A stretch of DNA of 64,000 nucleotides from Planctomycetales bacterium 71-10 (GTDB lineage: Bacteria; Planctomycetota; Planctomycetia; Isosphaerales; Isosphaeraceae), in NCBI GenBank assembly GCA_001898385.1, contig MKTT01000108.1, positions 79,815-143,814 on the forward strand. The letters run 5' to 3'. A program made the translations under genes and the position numbers. Positions 1 through 7,505 of the stretch are shown here, one piece after another. The notes under the pieces are model-generated. The model was given only the letters and a program-made list of their open reading frames with translations. It was not told where the DNA came from and made no database searches. Each line of letters opens with the position of its first letter. Position 1 is the first letter of the stretch.

Positions 1-197
1 GGCGGAATTCCGACCTCGCCGGCATGATCGATCCCGACGTCCGCGGAATCCCCGGCCGTCGCGCCTCGGCGCTTGCGTCGGGTCGCGTGGTGACTTACAA
101 CCGATGCGGCCCCGCCGTGCGAGAGGCGGGGGCGTTGGCGGGGAGTCACGGCCTCGGGGAGATCGCCCGGGGCGCACCGAGACGAATGAGGGGTGGG

Positions 198-1433
198 ATG
201 AGCGAGCAGAACGTGGCGGCGCGCACGCGCGCGGCCCTCGACGCGGGCGAGGGGATCTTGCGGCTGGCCCCGACCTGGGTCCCCCGGTCGTTCCTGATGC
301 CCGGTGCCCGGCTCAAGCTGGCGAAGCAGGACCTCTACGCGCTGGGCACGCACCGCGGCGGCATCGACGAGCGCTGGTTCGGCTCGACCACCCCGGCCGC
401 CAACGAGGGTGCCCCGCCGGACGAAGGGCTCAGCTACGTCGTCCACGACGGCGGCAAGTTCACGCTCCGCGACGCCGTCGGCGCGCACGGCGAGGAGATC
501 GTCGGCAAGGCGATCTTCTCCAGGTACAAGCGCTGGCCGGTCTACAGCAAGTTCTTCGACAACCTGGGCCCCATCCCCCACCACATGCACCAGTCGCAGG
601 AGCAGGCCGAGAAGATCGGCCTGGAGGGGAAGCCAGAGAGCTACTACTTCCCCCCCCAGCTCAACTGGACCGGCAACAACTTCCCCTACACCTTCATGGG
701 CCTGGAGCCGGGCACCAAGAAGGAAGACGTCCGTCGCTGCCTGGAAGACTGGAACAAGGGCGACAACGGCATCCTGGACCTCTCCAAGGCGTACCGCCTG
801 AAGCCCGGCACCGGCTGGCTCGTCCCTCCCGACGTGCTCCACGCCCCCGGCTCGCTGGTGACCTATGAGCCGCAGTGGGGCTCGGACGTCTTCGGCATGT
901 ACCAGTCGCTCGTCGAGGGCCGTCGCGTCCCCTGGGAGCTGCTGGTCAAGGACGTCCCCAAGGAGTACCACCAGGACCTCGACTACCTCGTCGAGCAGCT
1001 CGACTGGGAGCAGAACGTCGACCCCGAGTTCAAGACGAACCACTACCTGGAGCCGATCGTCCGATCGGGCTCGGAGCAGGAAGGGTTCTTCGACAGGTGG
1101 ATCGTCTACGGCACGATCGCCGGCGCGCAGGTCTTCAGCGCGTGCGAGCTGACCGTCCTGCCGGGCCGCTCCTGCACCATCAAGGACCCCGGCGCGTACG
1201 GCCTGATCGTCGTGCAGGGGAGCGGGACCATCGGCAAGCTCGACGTCGACAGCCCGAACTTCATCCGGTTCGGCGAAATCACCCAGGACGAAGTCTTCGT
1301 CGCCCACAAGCGGGCCGGCGAGGGCGTCACCTTCAAGAACACCGGCAGCGAGCCGTTCGTCAGCCTCCGCTACTTCGGCCCCGACGCCCATCCCGACCTG
1401 CCGAAGGTGGGGGATCACCTGAAGGCGAAGTGA
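198..1433 (+). CDS. Cupin-domain protein resembling class I mannose-6-phosphate isomerase
   Basis: About 411 residues. The metal-binding cupin signature is visible as HHMHQSQEQ (His-Met-His followed by Gln/Glu) in the first half, with a later LVPPDVLHAPGS strand that would supply the distal histidine. A second cupin-like barrel follows (VLPGRSCTIKDPGAYGLIVV). This two-barrel layout resembles type I phosphomannose isomerases and related sugar-binding cupins. The ATG at 198 is chosen because the in-frame sequence upstream is low-complexity, and GAGGGGTGGG lies just before it. It heads a co-directional group with two sugar-epimerase-like TIM barrels and a Gfo/Idh/MocA dehydrogenase, so a role in sugar isomerisation is inferred. 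The exact substrate is unknown. Confidence 0.8.
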   Translation: MSEQNVAARTRAALDAGEGILRLAPTWVPRSFLMPGARLKLAKQDLYALGTHRGGIDERWFGSTTPAANEGAPPDEGLSYVVHDGGKFTLRDAVGAHGEEIVGKAIFSRYKRWPVYSKFFDNLGPIPHHMHQSQEQAEKIGLEGKPESYYFPPQLNWTGNNFPYTFMGLEPGTKKEDVRRCLEDWNKGDNGILDLSKAYRLKPGTGWLVPPDVLHAPGSLVTYEPQWGSDVFGMYQSLVEGRRVPWELLVKDVPKEYHQDLDYLVEQLDWEQNVDPEFKTNHYLEPIVRSGSEQEGFFDRWIVYGTIAGAQVFSACELTVLPGRSCTIKDPGAYGLIVVQGSGTIGKLDVDSPNFIRFGEITQDEVFVAHKRAGEGVTFKNTGSEPFVSLRYFGPDAHPDLPKVGDHLKAK

Positions 1434-1486
1434 ACGAGACGAAGTTACGACCACGATCCTTCGACCCCCAAACCCGCGCCCGACAT

Positions 1487-1652
1487 CCCCTCTCCCCCCG
1501 GGAGAGGGTGGCCCGGAGGGCCGGGTGAGGGTCGTCGGACCTGTTGAGACAGCGTCGGTACACGGTCGCCGCGCCCCGACATGCCCTCCGAACCCCCTCG
1601 ACCCTCACCCGCCGCTGCGCGGCCTCCCTCTCCCGGGGGGAGAGGGGACGAA
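1487..1652. repeat. Inverted doublet of a GC-rich palindromic intergenic repeat (copy 1)
   Basis: Two inverted copies of a unit made of a C-rich/G-rich palindrome (CCTCTCCC...GGGAGAGG) followed by a GGCC-rich stem and GTGAGGG. One copy is at about 1490-1532 and the other, in reverse orientation, at about 1602-1652. It fills most of the 277-base gap between the cupin gene and the next gene. The same architecture recurs at 4803-4993. It is a REP- or MITE-like element; no coding capacity is seen. Confidence 0.7.
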
Positions 1653-1710
1653 AGGCACCCACGCACAAGGCGACCTGAAGCCATCGACCCGACCCAGCGA
1701 GGGCCTCGCC

Positions 1711-2313
1711 GTGATCGACGACCAGGGCTGGCGCGATTCGGACGACTTCGACGACCTCGCGGCGGACCTCAAGGCCGACCTCTGGCCCGGCGAGTCGCTC
1801 CTCTGGTCCGAGCGGCCGGCCCTGCCGCGCATGCGGCGGATCCGGCCGATCCCGCTCCTGTTCGTGGCCGCGCTCACCGGGCTGTCGGGCGTCTCGCTGG
1901 CGGGGATGCTCGGCGTGCTGCACCGCGAGTCGATCCCGCCCGAGGCCGTGCTGATCGGCTTCGGCCTGGCCCCGCTGGTGCTCGGCGGGCTGATCGCGGT
2001 GGACGTGGCCCGACGCTCCTGCGGCTGGGCCGCCCGCCGCTGGGCCCTGGCCCGGACCGTCTACGCGATGACCGACCAGCGCGTCATCATCGGCCGCTAC
2101 GACGCGACCGACGGCCTGCGCTCCTACTCCCTGATCCCCGGGATGATCGCCGACACGTCGCCGTTCGAATACGCCGACGGCACCGGCGACCTCGTCTTCG
2201 AGGGGGTGGAGTCGAGCGCCCGCCGCGCGGTCGGCTTCTTCGGAATCCGCCGCGTGCGCTCGGTCGATCGGCTGCTGCACGAGACCCTCATCGACCCGTT
2301 CCCCCGCTGGTGA
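1711..2313 (+). CDS. Small membrane protein with bacterial PH-like C-terminal region
   Basis: About 200 residues from a GTG start at 1711, preceded by GCGAGGG; longer in-frame extensions would run through the repeat upstream. The N-terminus is acidic, followed by two hydrophobic segments (roughly residues 50-72 and 80-100) and then the motif YAMTDQRVIIGRY, typical of bacterial PH-like (YdbS/DUF304-type) domains where a Y-A-x-T-D-x-R-V-I strand follows the membrane pair. The function is unknown. It lies inside the sugar gene group but shows no sugar-related motif. Confidence 0.7.
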   Translation: MIDDQGWRDSDDFDDLAADLKADLWPGESLLWSERPALPRMRRIRPIPLLFVAALTGLSGVSLAGMLGVLHRESIPPEAVLIGFGLAPLVLGGLIAVDVARRSCGWAARRWALARTVYAMTDQRVIIGRYDATDGLRSYSLIPGMIADTSPFEYADGTGDLVFEGVESSARRAVGFFGIRRVRSVDRLLHETLIDPFPRW

Positions 2314-2371
2314 CCGCGCCGGCCCGACCCGTATCCCGACCCTCCCCGACCCCACCCGCGAGGACGCCCCG

Positions 2372-3430
2372 ATGGCCCCGACGCACGCGCACAATTTCCC
2401 GAAGCTCCACAACGCCGCCTGGCCCGGGGTGGTCGGCAAGGGCGGCGAGGGGGGCGACCCGCCGATCGACCTCGACGTGATGCTCGACCTGACGGCCGCC
2501 GCCGAGGTCGACGGCGTCAAGTTCGACGGCTTCGACCTCTTCCTGTTCGCCCCCCACGTCGACATCGACTCGACCGACGACCAGATTAAGGAACTGGCCG
2601 ACAAGGCGTCGCGCCGCGGCCTGGCGATCGGCTCGGTCGTGGCCCCCGTCTGGCCCCCCACCGGCGGCGGCTCGGCGATGGACGAGGGCGAGGGCCGCAG
2701 GAAGTTCCTGGAGCAGGTGCGCAAGGGCTGCCGGATCGCGAAGAAGCTCCGCGAGCTGGGCGTCCGCCCCCACGGCGTCGTCCGGTTCGACTCCGCGTGC
2801 AGCCCGGCCGACTGGTCGGCCGACCCCGCCGGCAACCAGGCCAAGATTGCCGAGACCTTCCGCCAGGCCGCCGACATCGCCGCCGACCACGGCGAGAAGC
2901 TCGCCGCCGAGGGCGAGATCTGCTGGGGCGGCATGCACTCCTGGCGCACCATGCTCGACCTGCTGGAGCGCGTCGACCGCCCCGACGTCGTCGGCTTCCA
3001 GGCCGACATGGCCCACACGCTCCTCTACACCCTGGGCGAGAACGCCCCCGAGGACCGCATCCTCCCCGCCGGCTACGACTGGCGCGACAAGGCCGTGCTG
3101 GACGAGGCCCTGCGCAAGCTGACCGACGCCCTGCGGCCCTGGACGATCGACTTCCACGTCGCCCAGAACGACGCCACCGTCTTCGGCTCCGGCTCGCACG
3201 ACCACACCGGCCGCCACTGCCTGGCCAACGACCCCAACGGCAAGCTCGACATCCCCCACCACGCCGGCTTCTGGCTCCGCGACGAGTCCGGCCGGCCGAC
3301 GAAGAAGACGCGGCATATCTGCTGGGACGGCTGCATGTTCCCCAACGAGGTCATGATGAAGCCCCAGACCTGGAACGACGTCCTCGCCGCCATGATCCAG
3401 GTCCGCGACGCCCACGGCTGGACCGAGTGA
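2372..3430 (+). CDS. Sugar phosphate isomerase/epimerase family TIM barrel
   Basis: 352 residues. The sequence fits a xylose-isomerase-like TIM barrel: candidate metal or catalytic ligands are Glu in EGEICWGG, Asp/His in FQADMAH, and His in DFHVAQND, spaced along successive beta strands. The ATG at 2372 is close after the preceding gene. It is co-directional with the cupin, dehydrogenase and second epimerase genes, so it probably belongs to the same carbohydrate pathway. Family membership is seen in the motifs; the substrate cannot be told. Confidence 0.8.
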   Translation: MAPTHAHNFPKLHNAAWPGVVGKGGEGGDPPIDLDVMLDLTAAAEVDGVKFDGFDLFLFAPHVDIDSTDDQIKELADKASRRGLAIGSVVAPVWPPTGGGSAMDEGEGRRKFLEQVRKGCRIAKKLRELGVRPHGVVRFDSACSPADWSADPAGNQAKIAETFRQAADIAADHGEKLAAEGEICWGGMHSWRTMLDLLERVDRPDVVGFQADMAHTLLYTLGENAPEDRILPAGYDWRDKAVLDEALRKLTDALRPWTIDFHVAQNDATVFGSGSHDHTGRHCLANDPNGKLDIPHHAGFWLRDESGRPTKKTRHICWDGCMFPNEVMMKPQTWNDVLAAMIQVRDAHGWTE

Positions 3431-3475
3431 CCCCGACGCTCTTCTGATGTCGGGACGTCGCATCCGCTCTCATCC

Positions 3476-3546
3476 CGTAGGCTGGGTCGAGACCCAGCCC
3501 AGGTCACGCGACGCCTCATCCGGGCTGGGTCGAGACCCAGCCTACG
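3476..3546. repeat. Nested palindrome: two inverted 24-base arms, each itself palindromic
   Basis: Arm 1 (3476-3499) and arm 2 (3523-3546) are inverted copies beginning CGTAG and ending CTACG. Each contains GGCTGGGTC-GA-GACCCAGCC, a 9-base perfect palindrome around a GA centre. The DNA could form one long hairpin or two small ones. It sits 45 bases after the stop of the isomerase gene, so it may act as a terminator or be a mobile REP-like unit. There is no T-tract. Confidence 0.75.
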
Positions 3547-3642
3547 AGAAGACCCGCGATATTCGGTGCGTTGGACGACGGCGAGGATCGAGCCCCCTTG
3601 AGTTCGTGCCGATCCGCCAGCAACACGAGAACAGGTGAGATC

Positions 3643-4791
3643 ATGTCCGAGAAGAAAGCCCTCAACATCGGCCTCGTCGGCTACGGCTTCATGGGCCGGA
3701 CGCATTCCAACGCCTACAAGCGCGTCAACGACTTCTTCGACCTGCCGTATCGCCCGGTCCTGAAGGCCGTCTGCGGCCGCGACGAGGCCGCCGCGCGGAA
3801 GTTCGCCGACAACTGGGGCTACGAGTCGGTCGAGACCGACTGGCGGAAGCTGATCGAGCGCAAGGACATCGACGCGATCGACATCTGCACGCCCAACAAC
3901 ACCCACGCCGAGATCGCCATCGCCGCCGCCGAGGCCGGCAAGATGATCCTGTGCGAGAAGCCGCTCAGCATGGACCTGGTCCAGGGCCAGGCGATGGTCG
4001 ACGCGGTCGAGAAGGCCGGCGTGATCAACACCGTCTGGTACAACTACCGCCGCGTCCCGGCCGTCACCCTGGCCAAGAAGCTCATCGAGGAGGGCCGCCT
4101 CGGCCGCATCTTCCACTACCGCGCCGAGTTCCTCCAGGACTGGACCATCTCGTCCGACCTCCCCCAGGGGGGCGCGGCGCTCTGGCGGCTCGACGCCGCC
4201 GCGGCCGGCTCGGGCGTGACGGGCGACCTGCTGGCCCACTGCATCGACACCGCCCTGTGGCTCAACGGCCACATCACGGGCGTCTCGGCGATGACCGAGA
4301 CGTTCATCAAGGAGCGCAAGCACAACCTGACGGGCAAGGTGGAGAAGGTGGGGATCGACGACGCCTGCGCCTTCCTCTGCCGGTTCGAGAACGGCTCGCT
4401 CGGCCTGTTCGAGTCGACCCGCTACGCCCGCGGCCACAAGGCCCTCTACACGTTCGAGATCAACGGCGAGAAGGCGTCGATCAAGTGGGACCTCCACGAC
4501 CTGCACCGGCTGGAGTACTTCGACCACGCCGACGACGCCATCCTCCGCGGCTGGCGGTCGATCCACGTCACCGACGGCGACCAGCCGTACATGAAGAACT
4601 GGTGGGTGCCCGGCCTCCAGATCGGCTATGAGCACACGTTCGTGCATCAGGTCGCCGATTTCCTGGCGAACCTCGCCGAGGGCAAGTCCACCGCGCCGAC
4701 GTTCCGCGACGCCCTGGCCACGCAGGCCGTCTGCGACGCCGTCCTCGACTCGGCCGAGCATCAGAAGTGGGAGTCGGTCGTCCCCGTCTGA
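3643..4791 (+). CDS. Gfo/Idh/MocA family NAD(P)-dependent oxidoreductase
   Basis: 382 residues. The N-terminal Rossmann fold has the dinucleotide motif GLVGYGFMGRTH, and the family's EKP motif appears as CEKPLSMD about residue 105. The C-terminal alpha/beta substrate domain includes the VTGDLLAHCID segment expected near the catalytic His/Asp region. The ATG at 3643 follows ACAGGTGAG and starts directly at the Rossmann strand. Such enzymes oxidise or epimerise sugars, inositols and sugar derivatives. The neighbours (two isomerase/epimerase barrels, one cupin) suggest a shared sugar catabolic route. Confidence 0.9.
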   Translation: MSEKKALNIGLVGYGFMGRTHSNAYKRVNDFFDLPYRPVLKAVCGRDEAAARKFADNWGYESVETDWRKLIERKDIDAIDICTPNNTHAEIAIAAAEAGKMILCEKPLSMDLVQGQAMVDAVEKAGVINTVWYNYRRVPAVTLAKKLIEEGRLGRIFHYRAEFLQDWTISSDLPQGGAALWRLDAAAAGSGVTGDLLAHCIDTALWLNGHITGVSAMTETFIKERKHNLTGKVEKVGIDDACAFLCRFENGSLGLFESTRYARGHKALYTFEINGEKASIKWDLHDLHRLEYFDHADDAILRGWRSIHVTDGDQPYMKNWWVPGLQIGYEHTFVHQVADFLANLAEGKSTAPTFRDALATQAVCDAVLDSAEHQKWESVVPV

Positions 4792-4802
4792 GCCTATCGT
4801 AA

Positions 4803-4993
4803 CGGCCTTCCCCCCTAGCGGGGGAAGGTGGCCCGAAGGGCCGGATGAGGGGGCCGACGCGCCAGACGGCCGCCGGGTCACGAGGGCGGCCCATCGGGCG
4901 GGCCTCCGAATCTCGGAGGCACCCGTGCTTCGCGTCCCCCTCATCTGACCCCTGCGGGGTCTGTCTTCCCCCGCGAGGGGGGAAGGCCGTCCT
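4803..4993. repeat. Inverted doublet of a GC-rich palindromic intergenic repeat (copy 2)
   Basis: The left unit begins CTTCCCCCCTAGCGGGGGAAG, followed by TGGCCCGAAGGGCC and GATGAGGG; the right unit is its inverse, ending near 4993. It has the same layout as the doublet at 1487-1652 and fills most of the 286-base gap between the dehydrogenase and epimerase genes. The remainder of the gap shows nothing recognisable. Confidence 0.7.
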
Positions 4994-5077
4994 CATCGCC
5001 GGCCCCGAGATCCGTGTTTGCGTCGGCGGGTCGCCGCCGGCACTCTCCCCCCTCCCGCACGCACCGAGGAACGCCCG

Positions 5078-5923
5078 ATGAAGACCGGCATGAACCTCCT
5101 GCTCTGGACCGATCACGTCACCGAGGCGCAGGACGGCGTCCTGGAGTCGATCAAGGCGATCGGCTTCGACGCCGTGGAGGTGCCGATCTTCAACACCGAC
5201 GACCTGGCCGCCTACAAGCGGCTGGGCGACCGGCTGAAGTCGCTGGGCCTCTCGGCGACGGCCGTCACGGTGATGGGGTCGACCGACATCAACCCGATCT
5301 CGGCCGACGCGAAGTCGCGCGACGCGGCCGTCGCGTACCTCGACCGCGTGCTGGAGTGCGGCCAGCACTTCGGCTGCGAGATCCTCTGCGGCCCGCTCCA
5401 CTCCACGATCGGCCATTTCTCCGGGACCGGCCCCACCCAGGACGAGTTCAAGCGCGGGGTCGAGACGATGCAGCGGGCCGCCGAGAAGGCCCAGGCCCGC
5501 GGGATCCGCCTGGCCGTCGAGTACCTGAACCGCTTCGAGAACTACTTCCTCACCACCGGCCAGCAGGCCGAGGCGCTGGTCCGGGCGGTGGATCATCCGT
5601 CGTTCCGGATGATGTACGACAGCTTCCACGCCCACATCGAGGAGAAGGACCAGGCCGCCGCGATCCGGTCGTCGGCGGAGGAGACGATCCACGTCCACGT
5701 TTCCGAGAACGACCGCGGCACGCCCGGCACCGGCCAGGTCGCCTGGGACTCGTTCTTCGAAGGGCTCAAGCAGTCGAACTACGACGGCTACCTGACCATC
5801 GAGGCCTTCGGCCTCGCCCTCCCGGCCCTCGCCGCCGCGACCCGCGTCTGGCGGCCCCTCTTCCCCGACGCCGAGGGACTCTGCCGCGAAGGGCTGGCGT
5901 TCATCAAGAAGAACATCCGTTGA
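5078..5923 (+). CDS. D-tagatose/D-psicose 3-epimerase family sugar epimerase
   Basis: 281 residues, TIM barrel. Motifs match the ketose 3-epimerase family: VEYLNRFENYFLTT (catalytic Glu and the conserved LNRFE), MYDSFHAHIEE (Asp and His ligands), HVHVSENDRGTPGTGQV (His strand and the P-G-x-G loop), and YLTIEAF (second catalytic Glu). Length is normal for the family. The start at 5078 is chosen because the protein begins at the first barrel strand (MKTGMNLLLWTD). It is probably the last gene of the sugar group that begins at 198. Substrate choice among ketoses is inferred only at family level. Confidence 0.85.
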   Translation: MKTGMNLLLWTDHVTEAQDGVLESIKAIGFDAVEVPIFNTDDLAAYKRLGDRLKSLGLSATAVTVMGSTDINPISADAKSRDAAVAYLDRVLECGQHFGCEILCGPLHSTIGHFSGTGPTQDEFKRGVETMQRAAEKAQARGIRLAVEYLNRFENYFLTTGQQAEALVRAVDHPSFRMMYDSFHAHIEEKDQAAAIRSSAEETIHVHVSENDRGTPGTGQVAWDSFFEGLKQSNYDGYLTIEAFGLALPALAAATRVWRPLFPDAEGLCREGLAFIKKNIR

Positions 5924-6062
5924 TGCGCATGGATCCCCCGACCTGAGGAACTGGCCGCCGGCTCCGTCCCCTCCGCCCCCCCATGCCTTCCGCAAGCCGA
6001 TACGGGCGGGGTCGGAGGCGATCCCCGCGCCGCGGTGAGGCCCGCCGCTCGCCCGAGTCGCG

Positions 6063-6797
6063 TCAGAAGAGGCCGAACCACCGCCTCTTCTTCGCGACGT
6101 TGGCGCGGCCGACGTCGAGGACGAAGTCGATCCCGCGGGCATCGAACAAATCGTCCAGGGGCTCGGCCCCCTTCGCCAGCTTGAACGCCATCTCCTCGGG
6201 ATAGAGCGGGGTCATCTGGTAGAAGCAGACGCCCTCACCCTCGCTCAACTCCAGGCGGAAGAATTCGGCAGGGAGCCAGGCGGCGAAGTTCAGCATCACG
6301 CCGGTGAACCTCGTGTCGGCGATCGGCTCGGCCGGGTCGCCGTTGGGGACGGTGTGGCCGTATCCCAGCCAGGTCTGATACTCGTGAGGCAGCCGGCCGA
6401 GCGTTTTCAGCCATCGGATCGGCCAGTACGCCCGCTCGTCCTCGAACCGAGGGCCTTCGAGCGGCCAGTCGGCCGGCAGGGCGATCAGCAATTCGGCCCG
6501 CCGGAAGAACTCCATCCCCTCGGGGACCGTCATCGCCAGGTCGCTCATCCCGCTGGTGACCAGGACGTGGAACGGCCGGTCGACGGTCGGGGGGATCATC
6601 AAAATGTCCAGATGGACGAGGTCCGAGACGAGCTCGTGAAAGACGTTCTCGACCGGCGCGATGTACTTCGCGAGATGCGCCTCGACGGCCTTCAGGTTGG
6701 CGCCGGAGGACTCGGGGGGCGTCCAGTCGCGGTCGGCGGCCTCATGACGGTAGATCGGGCTGCCGGACTTGCTTCGTTCCGTGGGTTCGTCGGGCAT
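6063..6797 (-). CDS. Suppressor-of-fused (SUFU) domain protein
   Basis: 244 residues. The central region (FHELVSDLVHLDILMIPP, then FHVLVTSGMSDLAMTVP and FFRRAELLIALPADW) matches bacterial SUFU-domain proteins, which share a fold with the eukaryotic Hedgehog regulator. The bacterial function is not established; several relatives act as immunity proteins in polymorphic toxin systems, but no toxin gene is adjacent here. It is cytoplasmic by sequence, with no signal peptide. It is transcribed away from the next gene (6960). The 139 bases between 5923 and 6063 hold nothing recognisable. Confidence 0.8.
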   Translation of the reverse strand: MPDEPTERSKSGSPIYRHEAADRDWTPPESSGANLKAVEAHLAKYIAPVENVFHELVSDLVHLDILMIPPTVDRPFHVLVTSGMSDLAMTVPEGMEFFRRAELLIALPADWPLEGPRFEDERAYWPIRWLKTLGRLPHEYQTWLGYGHTVPNGDPAEPIADTRFTGVMLNFAAWLPAEFFRLELSEGEGVCFYQMTPLYPEEMAFKLAKGAEPLDDLFDARGIDFVLDVGRANVAKKRRWFGLF

Positions 6798-6959
6798 CGT
6801 CGTCGGGCTCCGCGGGTGTCGGCCGGTCGCATGCCGAGGATATGCCCGATCCCGGCCGAGAGGTCAACCGGCGAGCGACCCCGCGGCATGCTTTATAATC
6901 ATCCGTGACGTCGCGTGAGCGCGTCGGCCGTCCGTCCTTCGCCCCAGGGTCCCAGGCCC

Positions 6960-7496
6960 ATGCCCGTCATCCCGACGAACTACGAGACGCTCTCCGCCAT
7001 GATCACCCCCGCGCTGTTCATGACGGCGACGGGGTCGCTGATCATCTCGACGTCGAACCGGATGTCGCGGATCGTCGACCGAATCCGGCAGCTCAATCAC
7101 GAAGGGGACGAGTTGAGCCGGGGCGCGAAGAAGGACGTGGATTTCGTCGAGGATCGGATGGAGCACGTCTCGGTGCAGCTCGACCGGATGGTCCGGCGCA
7201 GCGACCGAATCCGCTCGGCCCTCACCCTGCTGTACTCGGCGATGGCGATGTACGTCGGGACCAGCCTTACCGTCGCGCTGGTCACGCTCCTGGGGGGCTC
7301 GCTGCTGTTCATCCCGACGACGACGGCGATCCTCGGCGTCTGCCTGATGCTGACGGCGTGCATCCAGCTGCTCCGCGAGACGCACATCGCGCTGCGGAAC
7401 AATCGGCTGGAGATCCTGTTCTATCAGAAGCTCCGCAACCTGCGCGAGGCGCGGGCGGCGTCCGACGCGGAGGGGACGCCGCCCGAAAGCTCCTGA
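6960..7496 (+). CDS. DUF2721 family membrane protein
   Basis: 178 residues from the ATG at 6960. The N-terminal hydrophobic helix and the conserved segment ITPALFMTATGSLIISTSNR followed by RIVDRIRQLN are characteristic of DUF2721. Two more transmembrane helices follow (residues about 90-140). An in-frame upstream codon at 6915 would add 15 unremarkable residues. The function of the family is unknown. It converges on typA with only 9 bases between the stop codons. Confidence 0.8.
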   Translation: MPVIPTNYETLSAMITPALFMTATGSLIISTSNRMSRIVDRIRQLNHEGDELSRGAKKDVDFVEDRMEHVSVQLDRMVRRSDRIRSALTLLYSAMAMYVGTSLTVALVTLLGGSLLFIPTTTAILGVCLMLTACIQLLRETHIALRNNRLEILFYQKLRNLREARAASDAEGTPPESS

Positions 7497-7505
7497 TCCC
7501 CGCGG

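Noticed and set aside
1..197. In-frame N-terminal extension of the first cupin gene back to position 24
   Set aside because: The extra 58 residues are Arg/Gly-rich with no motif, whereas the ATG at 198 has a purine-rich upstream site and starts the conserved protein.
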